From NCBI RefSeq assembly GCF_014306155.1, contig NZ_JACRWH010000044.1:1-18063 (forward strand): a DNA stretch of 18,063 bases, read 5' to 3'. The stretch comes from Holdemanella hominis (GTDB taxonomy: Bacteria; Bacillota_I; Bacilli_A; Erysipelotrichales; Erysipelotrichaceae). The translations under genes and the position numbers were made by a program. Of the stretch, positions 7,268 through 14,511 are shown in pieces. The stretch's first letter is position 1, and each line of letters starts with the position of its first letter. A model generated the notes under the pieces. The model did not search any database and was not told where the DNA came from. It worked only from the letters and a program-made list of their open reading frames with translations.

Positions 7268-8345
7268 TATAATTCTCCTCTTCAAATTTCTTCATAAATG
7301 CAATTAGGGCTTCTACACCTTCAAGTGGCATGGCATTATAAATACTTGCACGCATACCACCAACCGTTCTGTGACCTTTAATATTTACAATTCCTGCTTC
7401 TTTTGCTTCTTTAACAAATTTAGTATCTAGATTCTTATCACTAGTCACAAAAGGAACATTTGTATAAGAACGATCTTCAGGTACAACAGGATTTGAATAG
7501 AGTTTAGAAGCATCAATATAGTCATATAATAATTTAGCTTTTTTACGATTGATCTTTTCCATATTTTCCAATCCACCTATTTGTGTTTCTAGCCATTCAA
7601 GTACTAAACCACAAATATAGATGGAATAAGTAGGTGGCGTATTGAACATAGAATCATTGTCAGCATATGTTTTGTAGTTTAACATGCTTGGTGTTTTTTC
7701 ATCAGCTAAACCAATCAAGTCTTTTTTTATGATAACCACAGTTAAACCTGCAGGCCCCATATTCTTTTGAGCACCGGCAAAAATTAAATCATATTTAGAA
7801 ACATCCGTTCTTTCACTTAAAATACAACTTGATAAATCTGCAACTAATAACTTTCCTTCATGTGGAGGAAGTTCTTTATATTTAGTTCCATAGATTGTGT
7901 TGTTCTCACAAATATATACATAATCAGAATCTTCACTTAAATCTTCTTGTTTAATTTTAGGAATATACGTAAAGTTATCTTCTTCACTTGACGCTACTAC
8001 ATTTACTTTTCCTAATTTTTTATGTTCTTTTAAAGCTTTCTTTGTCCATTGACCTGTATTGATCAAATCTACGTTATGTTTTTCTAAATTCAAAGGAATC
8101 ATAGTAAATTGTAAAGAAGCACCTCCTTGTAAGAATAAAATTTCATATTCATCAGGAATGTTCATCAATCTTTTTAATCTTGCTTTACAAGTATCTATAA
8201 TATCCTGGAATTCACTGGAACGGTGGGACATCTCCATAACACTCATTCCACTATTATGAGCATCTAACATTTCGCTTGCAGCTTTGGTTAAGACCCATTC
8301 TGGTAAGCATGCGGGACCGGCACTAAAGTTATATACACGTGTCAT
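7260..8345 (-). CDS. serC: Phosphoserine aminotransferase
   Basis: This 361-residue PLP enzyme transaminates 3-phosphohydroxypyruvate with glutamate to give phosphoserine, the second step of serine synthesis. It starts with the family pattern YNFSAGPACLP (5-15), then EMSHRSSEF (38-46) and FLQGGASLQF (71-80). The cofactor-binding lysine is K194 in FAGAQKNMGPAG (189-200). The substrate-binding end has NIKGHRTVGGMRASIYNAMP (321-340). Length is as expected for the family. The ATG at 8345 follows GAGGT with good spacing. It is the first gene of a minus-strand operon with serA (8-base overlap) and a PHP phosphatase, read from the promoter at 8425-8397. A short leader with a hairpin and a five-codon frame lies between promoter and start. 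Confidence 0.97.
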   Translation of the reverse strand: MTRVYNFSAGPACLPEWVLTKAASEMLDAHNSGMSVMEMSHRSSEFQDIIDTCKARLKRLMNIPDEYEILFLQGGASLQFTMIPLNLEKHNVDLINTGQWTKKALKEHKKLGKVNVVASSEEDNFTYIPKIKQEDLSEDSDYVYICENNTIYGTKYKELPPHEGKLLVADLSSCILSERTDVSKYDLIFAGAQKNMGPAGLTVVIIKKDLIGLADEKTPSMLNYKTYADNDSMFNTPPTYSIYICGLVLEWLETQIGGLENMEKINRKKAKLLYDYIDASKLYSNPVVPEDRSYTNVPFVTSDKNLDTKFVKEAKEAGIVNIKGHRTVGGMRASIYNAMPLEGVEALIAFMKKFEEENYNA

Positions 8346-8349
8346 TTTG

Positions 8350-8367
8350 TTACCTCGGTGAAAGCAT
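8350..8367 (-). CDS. Possible five-codon leader peptide upstream of serC
   Basis: On the minus strand ATG CTT TCA CCG AGG TAA would encode Met-Leu-Ser-Pro-Arg. A purine-rich AGGAAAGG (8380-8373) lies at ribosome-binding distance. Its last codon and stop (AGGTAA) are part of the serC Shine-Dalgarno region, and the stop is four bases from the serC ATG. The frame also falls inside a 7-bp hairpin (GGTGGAA 8374-8368 / TTTCACC 8363-8357, one G-U pair). It contains a serine codon ahead of serine genes. Frames this short arise easily by chance. Confidence 0.25.
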   Translation of the reverse strand: MLSPR

Positions 8368-8396
8368 TTCCACCTTTCCTTTCTTTATGTTTCACG

Positions 8397-8425
8397 ATTA
8401 TACATTTATTTACATTATATTTCAA
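8397..8425 (-). promoter_or_regulatory. sigma-A-type promoter of serC-serA-PHP
   Basis: On the minus strand TTGAAA (8425-8420), a 17-base spacer and a perfect TATAAT (8402-8397). Transcription should start near 8390, giving a leader of about 45 bases before serC. Confidence 0.85.
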
Positions 8426-8477
8426 TAATTTTGTTCATAAATTAAATTCAGGTGTGCTTAAAATTAAAACAAATCAT

Positions 8478-8531
8478 TTAACAAAACCTTAACAGAACCA
8501 TTTTTTTCGTTTAACAAACATGCATTATGAT
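8478..8531 (+). promoter_or_regulatory. PhoP-type Pho box and promoter of the pst operon
   Basis: Three copies of TTAACA start at 8478, 8489 and 8511. The first two are 5 bases apart, and all three fit an 11-bp period with the slot at 8500 degenerate (ATTTTT). The Bacillus subtilis PhoP box is direct TTAACA-like repeats with about 5-base spacing, so this looks like the phosphate-starvation operator. A -10 element TATGAT lies at 8526-8531 with no good -35, as expected for an activated promoter. The boxes would cover about -60 to -22 from a start near 8538. Confidence 0.8.
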
Positions 8532-8564
8532 ATGTGTGTCGAAAGAAAAGAGGACAAGGAAAAT

Positions 8565-9440
8565 ATGAATAAGTTTTTAAAAGGCGCAATGATCGTAGGA
8601 TTATCTGCAGCTATGGTAGGATGTAGTTCAAATACTGCATCCGATGACAGCGATTCAAAAAATGAAAGTTTAAGCGGAACAATTACAGCCGCAGGCTCAA
8701 GTGCATTGAAACCATTGGTTGATGTTGCAGCCGAACAGTTTTCAAACGAAAACCCAGATGTTTCTATTACAGTAGATGCTGGTGGTTCAGGAGAAGGTTT
8801 AAAACAGGTAGCTGATAAAACAGTTACACTAGGAAACTCCGATGTGGCAGCTGAAGAAAAATTAGATAAGGATCAAGCTAAAGATTTAGTCGATCACCAA
8901 GTTTGTGTTGTAACAATGGCTCCAATCGTAAATAAAGATGTTGGTGTTAAAGATTTAACCAAACAACAATTGATTGATATCTTCACAGGAAAAACAACGA
9001 ACTGGAAAGATGTTGGTGGACCAGATGAAGACATTGTCTTAGTTACTCGTCCAACTTCATCAGGAACAAGAGCAACATTCCAAAAATATGCATTAGATGG
9101 AAATGAAGAAGCTAGCAACGCTTCAATGGAAACAGATGATTCTGGTGTATTGTTACAAAATGTAACAGATACAAGAGGTGCAATCGGTTATGTGGCATTA
9201 TCTTACTTAGTAGACAATGACGATGTAGATACAGTCGCAATTGATGGCGTTGAACCGACATTAGAAAACACATATAGTGGTGACTATAAAGTTTGGACAT
9301 TTGAGCACATGTATACAAATGGAGAGCCAGATAAAGCTACAAAAGCATTCTTAGATTACATCATGGGTGAAAAATTCGGTAAGAAAATGGAATCATTAGG
9401 CTATGGTGTTTCTAGCAAAATGGAAAAAACAGATCACTAA
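8565..9440 (+). CDS. pstS: Phosphate ABC transporter, phosphate-binding lipoprotein
   Basis: This 291-residue extracellular phosphate receptor is held to the membrane by lipid. The N-terminus has a short lipoprotein signal ending in AMVGC, with the modified Cys at 20, then a Ser/Asp-rich linker (21-36). The binding domain shows AAGSSALKPL (42-51), DAGGSGEGLKQV (71-82), NSDVA (91-95) and RPTSSGTRATF (162-172), the phosphate-contacting loops of the family. The frame is open back to an ATG at 8520, but that would lie in the promoter and put 15 polar residues before the signal peptide. The ATG at 8565 has AGAGGA (8549-8554) and AAGGA (8556-8560) upstream. It is first in the pst operon, with a hairpin between it and pstC. 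Confidence 0.95.
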   Translation: MNKFLKGAMIVGLSAAMVGCSSNTASDDSDSKNESLSGTITAAGSSALKPLVDVAAEQFSNENPDVSITVDAGGSGEGLKQVADKTVTLGNSDVAAEEKLDKDQAKDLVDHQVCVVTMAPIVNKDVGVKDLTKQQLIDIFTGKTTNWKDVGGPDEDIVLVTRPTSSGTRATFQKYALDGNEEASNASMETDDSGVLLQNVTDTRGAIGYVALSYLVDNDDVDTVAIDGVEPTLENTYSGDYKVWTFEHMYTNGEPDKATKAFLDYIMGEKFGKKMESLGYGVSSKMEKTDH

Positions 9441-9452
9441 TTGCGAGTTCTT

Positions 9453-9480
9453 TAACGGACATTGAAATATATGTCCGTTA
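9453..9480 (+). other. Intercistronic stem-loop between pstS and pstC
   Basis: A perfect 10-bp inverted repeat, TAACGGACAT (9453-9462) and ATGTCCGTTA (9471-9480), with an 8-base loop. It starts 12 bases after the pstS stop and ends 12 bases before the pstC Shine-Dalgarno site (9493-9497). The T-run after it is poor (TTCATTT), so it is probably a 3'-end stabiliser or a leaky terminator rather than a full stop. Confidence 0.75.
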
Positions 9481-9503
9481 TTCATTTAGTTTGGAGGAAT
9501 TTG

Positions 9504-10397
9504 ATGAGTCGTAAAAGCATGTTTTGTAAAGAATATTTTTGGCAGATTCTTGTCACAATTGGTGGTCTGCTCGTGATATTTGTAACTCTATTAATTGGAG
9601 CTTTTCTAGTTTATAAAGGTTCTGATACATTTTTTAAATTTCATCATACTCTAGGAGAGTTTCTTGGCAGTGCAAATTGGGCACCAATGGATAATGCCAG
9701 TTCAAAAGGACATGTAGGAGCCTTGATCTTTATTGTTGGATCGCTATGTGTTTGTGGATTGGCCTTATTGATTGCCACGCCTTTTGCGTTAGGATCATCT
9801 ATTTTTATGACAGAAATTTCACCTAAGTTTGGTGAAAAATTCTATCGTCCTATGGTAGAAATTTTTGCCGGAATTCCTAGTGTTGTCTATGGATGGGTTG
9901 GATTAACGGTCTTGATTCCGTTCTTAAAGAAAGTATTTGATTTGCAGGTAGGACATTCCGTGCTTGCGGCAAGTCTTGTTTTATCAATTATGATTTTCCC
10001 ATCGATTACCAGTGTTGCCAGTGATGCGATTCGAGCTGTTTCAAAAGAAACACGAATGGCTGCTTATGGACTTGGCTCAACACGTTGGCAAACGATATAT
10101 CGTGTCGTAATTCCTGCTGCATTACCTGGAGTCATTTCAGGAATTGTATTAGGACTTGCAAGAGCGTTTGGTGAAGCTTTAGCTGTTGCGATGGTTATTG
10201 GGCAAACAACAGCTTTGCCTAAGAGTATTTTTTCTACTTCAAAAACACTAACAACGGAAATTGCAGCTCAAATGGGAAATGCGATGGAAGGTGGAGAAAT
10301 GAAGGCAGCCCTATGGACAATGGCTTTATTATTGTTCTTGATTTCGTTATTATTTATTACTATTATTCATAAGTTTTCAAAACCGAAAGGAGAATAG
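9504..10397 (+). CDS. pstC: Phosphate ABC transporter permease PstC
   Basis: This 297-residue inner-membrane permease forms the phosphate channel with PstA. A first hydrophobic segment lies at about 13-37 and further membrane segments at about 70-100, 120-140, 150-172, 205-232 and 270-290. The cytoplasmic coupling loop to the ATPase is AAYGLGSTRWQTIYRVVIP (186-204), the EAA-type motif with the conserved Gly. EIFAGIPSVVYGWVG (119-133) is typical of PstC. The frame is open upstream to a TTG at 9462, inside the intercistronic hairpin. The ATG at 9504 is chosen because GGAGG (9493-9497) lies six bases before it and it gives a normal N-terminus. pstA follows after 2 bases. Confidence 0.95.
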   Translation: MSRKSMFCKEYFWQILVTIGGLLVIFVTLLIGAFLVYKGSDTFFKFHHTLGEFLGSANWAPMDNASSKGHVGALIFIVGSLCVCGLALLIATPFALGSSIFMTEISPKFGEKFYRPMVEIFAGIPSVVYGWVGLTVLIPFLKKVFDLQVGHSVLAASLVLSIMIFPSITSVASDAIRAVSKETRMAAYGLGSTRWQTIYRVVIPAALPGVISGIVLGLARAFGEALAVAMVIGQTTALPKSIFSTSKTLTTEIAAQMGNAMEGGEMKAALWTMALLLFLISLLFITIIHKFSKPKGE

Positions 10398-10399
10398 AG

Positions 10400-11278
10400 A
10401 TGGATTCTAGAATTAAAAGAGCAAAAATGATTGATCAATTCATGACAATCGTCTTTTATGGTATCGCCTTATTCTTCTTTTTACTTCTTGTAGGCTTTGC
10501 CGGTAAAGTTATTATTGGAGGGTTGTTAGGGGCTAAACCAGAAATGTTTGGCTTTACTCGATCTGGCAGCATTGGAAACCAAGTTTTTAATACGATTTAC
10601 TTAGTATTTATTTCTTTGTTGGTTTCGGTTCCAATTGGAGTATTAGCAGGCATTTATTTGGCGATGTACGCAAAACCTGGGCTTGTAACACGCTTTTTAA
10701 GAACTTGTATTGAAACATTGTCTTCTTTACCAAGTATTGTTGTAGGTTTATTTGGATATTTGATTTTCTTAGTTGTCATTGGATTATCAAAAAGTTTATT
10801 AGCAGGTGCCCTGTCTATATCAATTCTAAGTTTACCTTTGATTACAACAACTACAGAAGATGCGATAAAAGGTTTGCCTGAAGGCTATTATCACGGAAGT
10901 ATGGGACTTGGAGCAACAAAGTGGCAAACCATATTCCATGTATTATTGCCAGCATGCCTATCACGTATTATGACTGGAGTTATCTTGGCGGCTGGTCGTG
11001 GATTTGGTGAAGCTGCTGTATTACTTTATACAACTGGTTCAGGAAGTGATTTGCGTTGGAATAATTTTAGTTTTACTTCTCCAACATCGCCAATTAATGT
11101 GTTAAGACCTGCTGAAACATTATCCATCCAAATCTGGAACTTACAAACCAATGGACAAGATCGTGCATTGGCTAATTTATCTAGTGCTGTGTTGATGATT
11201 TTAGTATTGGCATTTAGTATTGGAGCCAATGTTTGGTCAAGACACATTTCCAAAAAACAAGCTGGATTAGAGAAATAG
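10400..11278 (+). CDS. pstA: Phosphate ABC transporter permease PstA
   Basis: This 292-residue inner-membrane partner of PstC has six likely membrane segments, the first at about 17-42. It shows ETLSSLPSIVVGLFGYL (105-121), the PstA counterpart of the PstC pore region, and the coupling loop GSMGLGATKWQTIFHVLLP (166-184). Near the C-terminal part RGFGEAAVLLYTTG (200-213) and the family PxETL element (PAETLSIQIW, 237-246) are present. The ATG follows the pstC stop by 2 bases, with AAAGGAG (10386-10392) inside the end of pstC, so translation is probably coupled. Length and motif order are normal. Confidence 0.95.
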   Translation: MDSRIKRAKMIDQFMTIVFYGIALFFFLLLVGFAGKVIIGGLLGAKPEMFGFTRSGSIGNQVFNTIYLVFISLLVSVPIGVLAGIYLAMYAKPGLVTRFLRTCIETLSSLPSIVVGLFGYLIFLVVIGLSKSLLAGALSISILSLPLITTTTEDAIKGLPEGYYHGSMGLGATKWQTIFHVLLPACLSRIMTGVILAAGRGFGEAAVLLYTTGSGSDLRWNNFSFTSPTSPINVLRPAETLSIQIWNLQTNGQDRALANLSSAVLMILVLAFSIGANVWSRHISKKQAGLEK

Positions 11279-11289
11279 AAAGGTTACGT

Positions 11290-12042
11290 ATGAATAATAA
11301 ATTTACAGTGAATGATCTGAATTTATATTATGGTGATTTTCATGCCTTAAAGAATATAAATTTGGATATCAAAGAAAAAGAAATTACAGCATTCATTGGT
11401 CCTAGTGGATGTGGTAAATCAACATTTTTAAAAACATTGAATCGAATGAATGATTTGGTGGAAAGTACTAAAATCACAGGTGATATTTGTCTAGATGGAA
11501 CGGATATCTACAAAAATATGGATGCGATTGAATTAAGACGTAGAGTTGGAATGGTATTTCAACAACCCAATCCATTCCCAAAAAGTATTTATGATAATAT
11601 TGCGTATGGCCCAAGAATTTTTGGAATCAAAAAGAAAAGTGAATTGGATGAAATTGTTGAAAGAAGTTTAAGACAAGCTGCCATTTGGGATGAAGTGAAG
11701 GATCGTCTACATAAATCCGCATTGGGAATGTCTGGTGGACAACAACAACGCTTATGTATCGCAAGAGCCTTGGCTATGCAGCCGGAAGTGTTGTTGATGG
11801 ACGAACCTACAAGTGCTCTAGATCCAATTTCAACTAGTAAGATTGAAGAGTTAACTTTAGAATTGAAAAAAGACTATACAATCGTTATTGTTACTCACAA
11901 TATGCAGCAAGCTATGCGTATTAGTGATAAAACAGCCTTCTTCTTATTGGGAAATTTAATTGAGTATAGTGCTACAGAAACATTGTTCTCTGCGCCAAAA
12001 GAAAAGAAAACAGAAGACTATATTACAGGGAGGTTTGGATAA
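11290..12042 (+). CDS. pstB: Phosphate ABC transporter ATP-binding protein PstB
   Basis: This 250-residue ATPase drives phosphate import through PstCA. It has Walker A GPSGCGKST (37-45), the phosphate-family loop VFQQPNPFPKSIYDN (89-103) containing the Q-loop, signature MSGGQQQR (147-154), Walker B VLLMDEPTSALDP (167-179) and the switch His in THN (H203). The protein ends in TEDYITGRFG, typical of PstB. A longer frame from 11233 overlaps the end of pstA. The ATG at 11290 has GAAAGG (11278-11283) six bases upstream and matches the usual PstB start. The signature has Met where Leu is more usual, a mild change. Its stop overlaps the phoU start by one base. Confidence 0.97.
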   Translation: MNNKFTVNDLNLYYGDFHALKNINLDIKEKEITAFIGPSGCGKSTFLKTLNRMNDLVESTKITGDICLDGTDIYKNMDAIELRRRVGMVFQQPNPFPKSIYDNIAYGPRIFGIKKKSELDEIVERSLRQAAIWDEVKDRLHKSALGMSGGQQQRLCIARALAMQPEVLLMDEPTSALDPISTSKIEELTLELKKDYTIVIVTHNMQQAMRISDKTAFFLLGNLIEYSATETLFSAPKEKKTEDYITGRFG

Positions 12043-12695
12043 TGGTTTTACCTACAAAGTTTTTAAAACAAACAAAACAGTTAGAACTGACTATGGCACA
12101 AATGTCTCAAGACTGTTTAAAAGGATTGTGGTTTTGCAAGCACGCTATTTTAGATGGAAACAAAACTTTAGTTCAAGATGTTTCACAAATGCATGAAGAA
12201 GTGAGTGAACAAGGAAGAGAAGCTGAACAGATTTGTATGAAGATTCTTCTTCTTCAACATCCAGTTGCGAAAGACTTAAGACGTATTACTGTAGCTACAA
12301 ATACAATTCGTGATCTAACACGTATTATGGATCAGGAAAAAGAAGTTTCAGAACTGATTTGTGCTTTGAATATGGAAAATTTAGTTGTGGATGATAGTAT
12401 TCAACAACAATTTATCATCGCAAAAGAAATGATTACACTTGCGATTGAAGGTTTTATTCAGAAAGACGAAAAAGCAGCAGATCAAGTTATTAAAATGGAT
12501 GATCAAGCGGATGCACAATATGAAAAGGCTAAAGAGGTTTATGTTGATTTATTAGCCAGAAAAGAGCATGATACAGGGACTCTAGTGGATGTGTTACTTG
12601 TCGGTAAGTACTTAGAAAGAATTTGTGATCATTGTGTAAATATTGGAAAATGGGTTCTTTATCAAAAGTCTGGTATTTTTGAAGAAATTGAATGA
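12042..12695 (+). CDS. phoU: Phosphate-transport accessory regulator PhoU
   Basis: This 217-residue, mainly helical protein links PstSCAB to the histidine-kinase sensor and keeps the Pho response off when phosphate is ample. PhoU has two three-helix repeats with E/D-rich metal-binding motifs. The second is canonical here, YLERICDHCVNIGKWV (190-205). The first is weaker, DLTRIMDQEKEV (91-102), with fewer of the usual acidic and His residues. LQHPVAKDLRRITVA (71-85) is also typical. Start and upstream stop overlap as TAATG, with GGGAGGT (12028-12034) seven bases before the ATG, so translation is coupled to pstB. It is the last gene of the operon; no phoP or phoR gene is in the window. Confidence 0.93.
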   Translation: MVLPTKFLKQTKQLELTMAQMSQDCLKGLWFCKHAILDGNKTLVQDVSQMHEEVSEQGREAEQICMKILLLQHPVAKDLRRITVATNTIRDLTRIMDQEKEVSELICALNMENLVVDDSIQQQFIIAKEMITLAIEGFIQKDEKAADQVIKMDDQADAQYEKAKEVYVDLLARKEHDTGTLVDVLLVGKYLERICDHCVNIGKWVLYQKSGIFEEIE

Positions 12696-12734
12696 AAAAA
12701 AGCTGTAAGCAAATTTGCTTACAGCGTATTTTTT
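12695..12734. terminator. Bidirectional terminator between phoU and tRNA-Ala
   Basis: The perfect 10-bp stem GCTGTAAGCA (12702-12711) / TGCTTACAGC (12716-12725) has an AATT loop. On the plus strand six T follow (12729-12734) and end the pst operon. On the minus strand the A7 run 12695-12701 gives seven U and ends the tRNA-Ala transcript. The A-run begins at the last base of the phoU stop codon. Confidence 0.93.
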
Positions 12735-12737
12735 ACT

Positions 12738-12813
12738 TGGTGGAGCGTATCGGGATCGAACCGATGACCCCCTGCGTGCAAGGCAGGTGCTCTCCCAGCT
12801 GAGCTAACACCCC
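12738..12813 (-). tRNA. tRNA-Ala(TGC)
   Basis: A 76-base gene with encoded CCA (12740-12738). The acceptor stem GGGGTGT / ACGCTCC has two G-U pairs. The D-arm TTAGCTCAGCTGGGAGAGC, the anticodon arm CCTGC-CTTGCAC-GCAGG and the T-arm with GGTTCGATCCC are all standard. The anticodon TGC is at 12780-12778 on the minus strand. It is a lone tRNA, read away from capA. Confidence 0.98.
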
Positions 12814-12825
12814 AAGTGCTTTATA

Positions 12826-12854
12826 ATATTACCTAATTATTTTGGAAAATGCAA
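12826..12854 (-). promoter_or_regulatory. Promoter of tRNA-Ala
   Basis: On the minus strand TTGCAT (12854-12849), a 17-base spacer and TAATAT (12831-12826), about 12 bases before the tRNA. Its -35 and spacer interleave with the divergent capA promoter. Confidence 0.6.
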
Positions 12855-12871
12855 GCTTTTTCTGATAAAAT
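12842..12871 (+). promoter_or_regulatory. Promoter of capA-smpB
   Basis: TTGGAA (12842-12847), an 18-base spacer and TAAAAT (12866-12871). The predicted start point is close to 12878, the A of the capA ATG, so the transcript may be leaderless. Confidence 0.55.
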
Positions 12872-12877
12872 TAACTT

Positions 12878-14056
12878 ATGAAAAAGAAATGGACATGGAT
12901 CATTATATTATGTATATTCAATTTCAGCTTAATGGGCTTTATTTTAACACACCCCACACCAAATTCGAAAGAAGCAACAAAGATTGTAAAAAATGTTTCT
13001 ACAAAAAAACAGGAAAATAAAAAATCATTTACGTTTGTAGGTGTAGGTGACAACTTGTATCATGGTGCGATGTATTGGTACCCATACCAAAGAGATGGAT
13101 ATTACAATTTTGATTCCTATTATGAAATGACAAATAAATATACACAAAATGCAGATTTGGCATATATCAATTTTGAAACGTTATGCATTGGAGAAGAGTA
13201 TGAATTGAGTGGATACCCTACTTTTAATGGACCTATAGAAATTCTGTCTTCTGTCAATAAGGCTGGCTTTGATTGGTGGAGTTTAAGTTCAAATCACTCT
13301 ATGGATCGAGGGGCTGAGGGTTTATTAACACAGATTGATTTGGTTCGAAAGAATTATCCAGATGTTATTACGACGGGTTCGCATACGTCTCAAAAGGATA
13401 AAAAGCGTACATTAGTAAAAGAAATCAATGGAATCAAAGTAGGATTTCTTGGATATACCTATGGCTTGAATGGATTTAGTGTGCCTGAAGATAAGCTATG
13501 GCTTGTGGATTTGATTGATAAGGATCAAATGAAAAAAGATATGGAAGCTTTAAGTAAAGTGAGCGATGTCCAATTGGTTTCTATGCATTGGGGTGAAGAA
13601 TATCAGATGGAGCCGACTGAAGAGCAGGAAGATTTGGCAAATTATTTAAATGAACTAGGTGCCGAGGTTGTGATTGGTTCACACCCACACGTTATTGAAC
13701 CGGCAAAAGTTATTAAAAGAAAGAAGCAAGATACACTTGTGTATTATTCATTAGGAAATTATACGAGTGCCCAGGATATGGATATTACTATGGTTGGTGG
13801 AATGGCTAGCTTCACACTGAACTATGATCCAGATACAAAAAAGACTTCTTTTACAGATACTAAATTTATTCCATTGATTACATGGTTTGATGTAGGGTAT
13901 AATGCATGGAAGACTTACCCAATCGAAGATTACAATGATTCGCTTGCACAAACACATAATTTAGCTTCGAATTATGATCTTTCAAAAGAGTGGGTGCAAC
14001 AATTTGTCCAGTCTGTAATGCAAGATTGTGATGGAGTAGAGGTGGTTTTAGAATGA
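12878..14056 (+). CDS. CapA/PgsA-family metallophosphatase-like protein
   Basis: This 392-residue membrane-anchored protein has a basic N-terminus (MKKK), one hydrophobic anchor (about 5-23) and an extracellular calcineurin-like domain. The CapA motifs are in order: VGVGDNLYHG (54-63) with likely metal ligands D58 and N59, INFE (97-100), SSNHSMDRG (137-145), SMHWGEEY (235-242), IGSHPH (266-271) and YSLGNY (290-295). Named members serve poly-gamma-glutamate synthesis or export, but the family is broad. No capBC/pgsBC genes are near, so its role here is uncertain; some wall- or polymer-related task is only a guess. No Shine-Dalgarno site precedes the ATG, yet the signal anchor argues for this start. 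Its stop overlaps the smpB start by ATGA. Confidence 0.87.
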   Translation: MKKKWTWIIILCIFNFSLMGFILTHPTPNSKEATKIVKNVSTKKQENKKSFTFVGVGDNLYHGAMYWYPYQRDGYYNFDSYYEMTNKYTQNADLAYINFETLCIGEEYELSGYPTFNGPIEILSSVNKAGFDWWSLSSNHSMDRGAEGLLTQIDLVRKNYPDVITTGSHTSQKDKKRTLVKEINGIKVGFLGYTYGLNGFSVPEDKLWLVDLIDKDQMKKDMEALSKVSDVQLVSMHWGEEYQMEPTEEQEDLANYLNELGAEVVIGSHPHVIEPAKVIKRKKQDTLVYYSLGNYTSAQDMDITMVGGMASFTLNYDPDTKKTSFTDTKFIPLITWFDVGYNAWKTYPIEDYNDSLAQTHNLASNYDLSKEWVQQFVQSVMQDCDGVEVVLE

Positions 14057-14511
14057 GTCAAAATCAAAAGACAATAGCCGAAAATCGTAAGGCAAGACAT
14101 GAATATGAGTTGTATGATCGTTTTGAAGCAGGTTTAGTGCTTCAGGGAACAGAAATTAAAAGTATTCGAAGAGGAAAAGTTCAATTAAAGGACAGCTATA
14201 TCAGTTTTCAAAAAGGGGAAGCTTTTATTAAAGGTATGCATATTTCTCCTTATGAATTTGGAAACCGATTTAATCATGATGAAACGCGTGATCGCAAGCT
14301 CTTAATGCATAAGCAGGAAATTCAAAAATTGGAGCAATCTGCGCGTGTTAAAGGGTATACGGTTGTACCTGTGAGAATTTATTTGTATAAAGGTTTGGCA
14401 AAGTTAGAAATTTCTTTGGCGAAAGGTAAAAATCTTCATGATAAGCGTGAGTCTCAAAAGGCGAAGGATGCGCAAAGAGAGATTCAAAAGGCCTTGAAAA
14501 ATCAGTATTAA
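14053..14511 (+). CDS. smpB: SsrA-binding protein SmpB
   Basis: This 152-residue protein binds the tRNA-like part of tmRNA and brings it to stalled ribosomes for trans-translation. Family landmarks are AENRKARHEYELYDRFEAG (9-27), QGTEIKSIRRG (31-41), KDSYISF (46-52), RKLLMHKQEI (81-90) and KGLAKLEISLAKGKNLHDKR, with the basic C-terminal tail that enters the mRNA channel. Length is normal. The ATG overlaps the capA stop by 4 bases, with GAGGTGG about ten bases upstream, so the two are coupled. The last codons contain the -35 of the ssrA promoter. The tmRNA gene begins 21 bases after the stop, which places both partners together. Confidence 0.97.
   Translation: MSQNQKTIAENRKARHEYELYDRFEAGLVLQGTEIKSIRRGKVQLKDSYISFQKGEAFIKGMHISPYEFGNRFNHDETRDRKLLMHKQEIQKLEQSARVKGYTVVPVRIYLYKGLAKLEISLAKGKNLHDKRESQKAKDAQREIQKALKNQY

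Noticed and set aside
8520..8564. Upstream start for pstS
   Set aside because: It lies in the promoter and would place polar residues ahead of the lipoprotein signal; the ATG at 8565 has good ribosome-binding sites.
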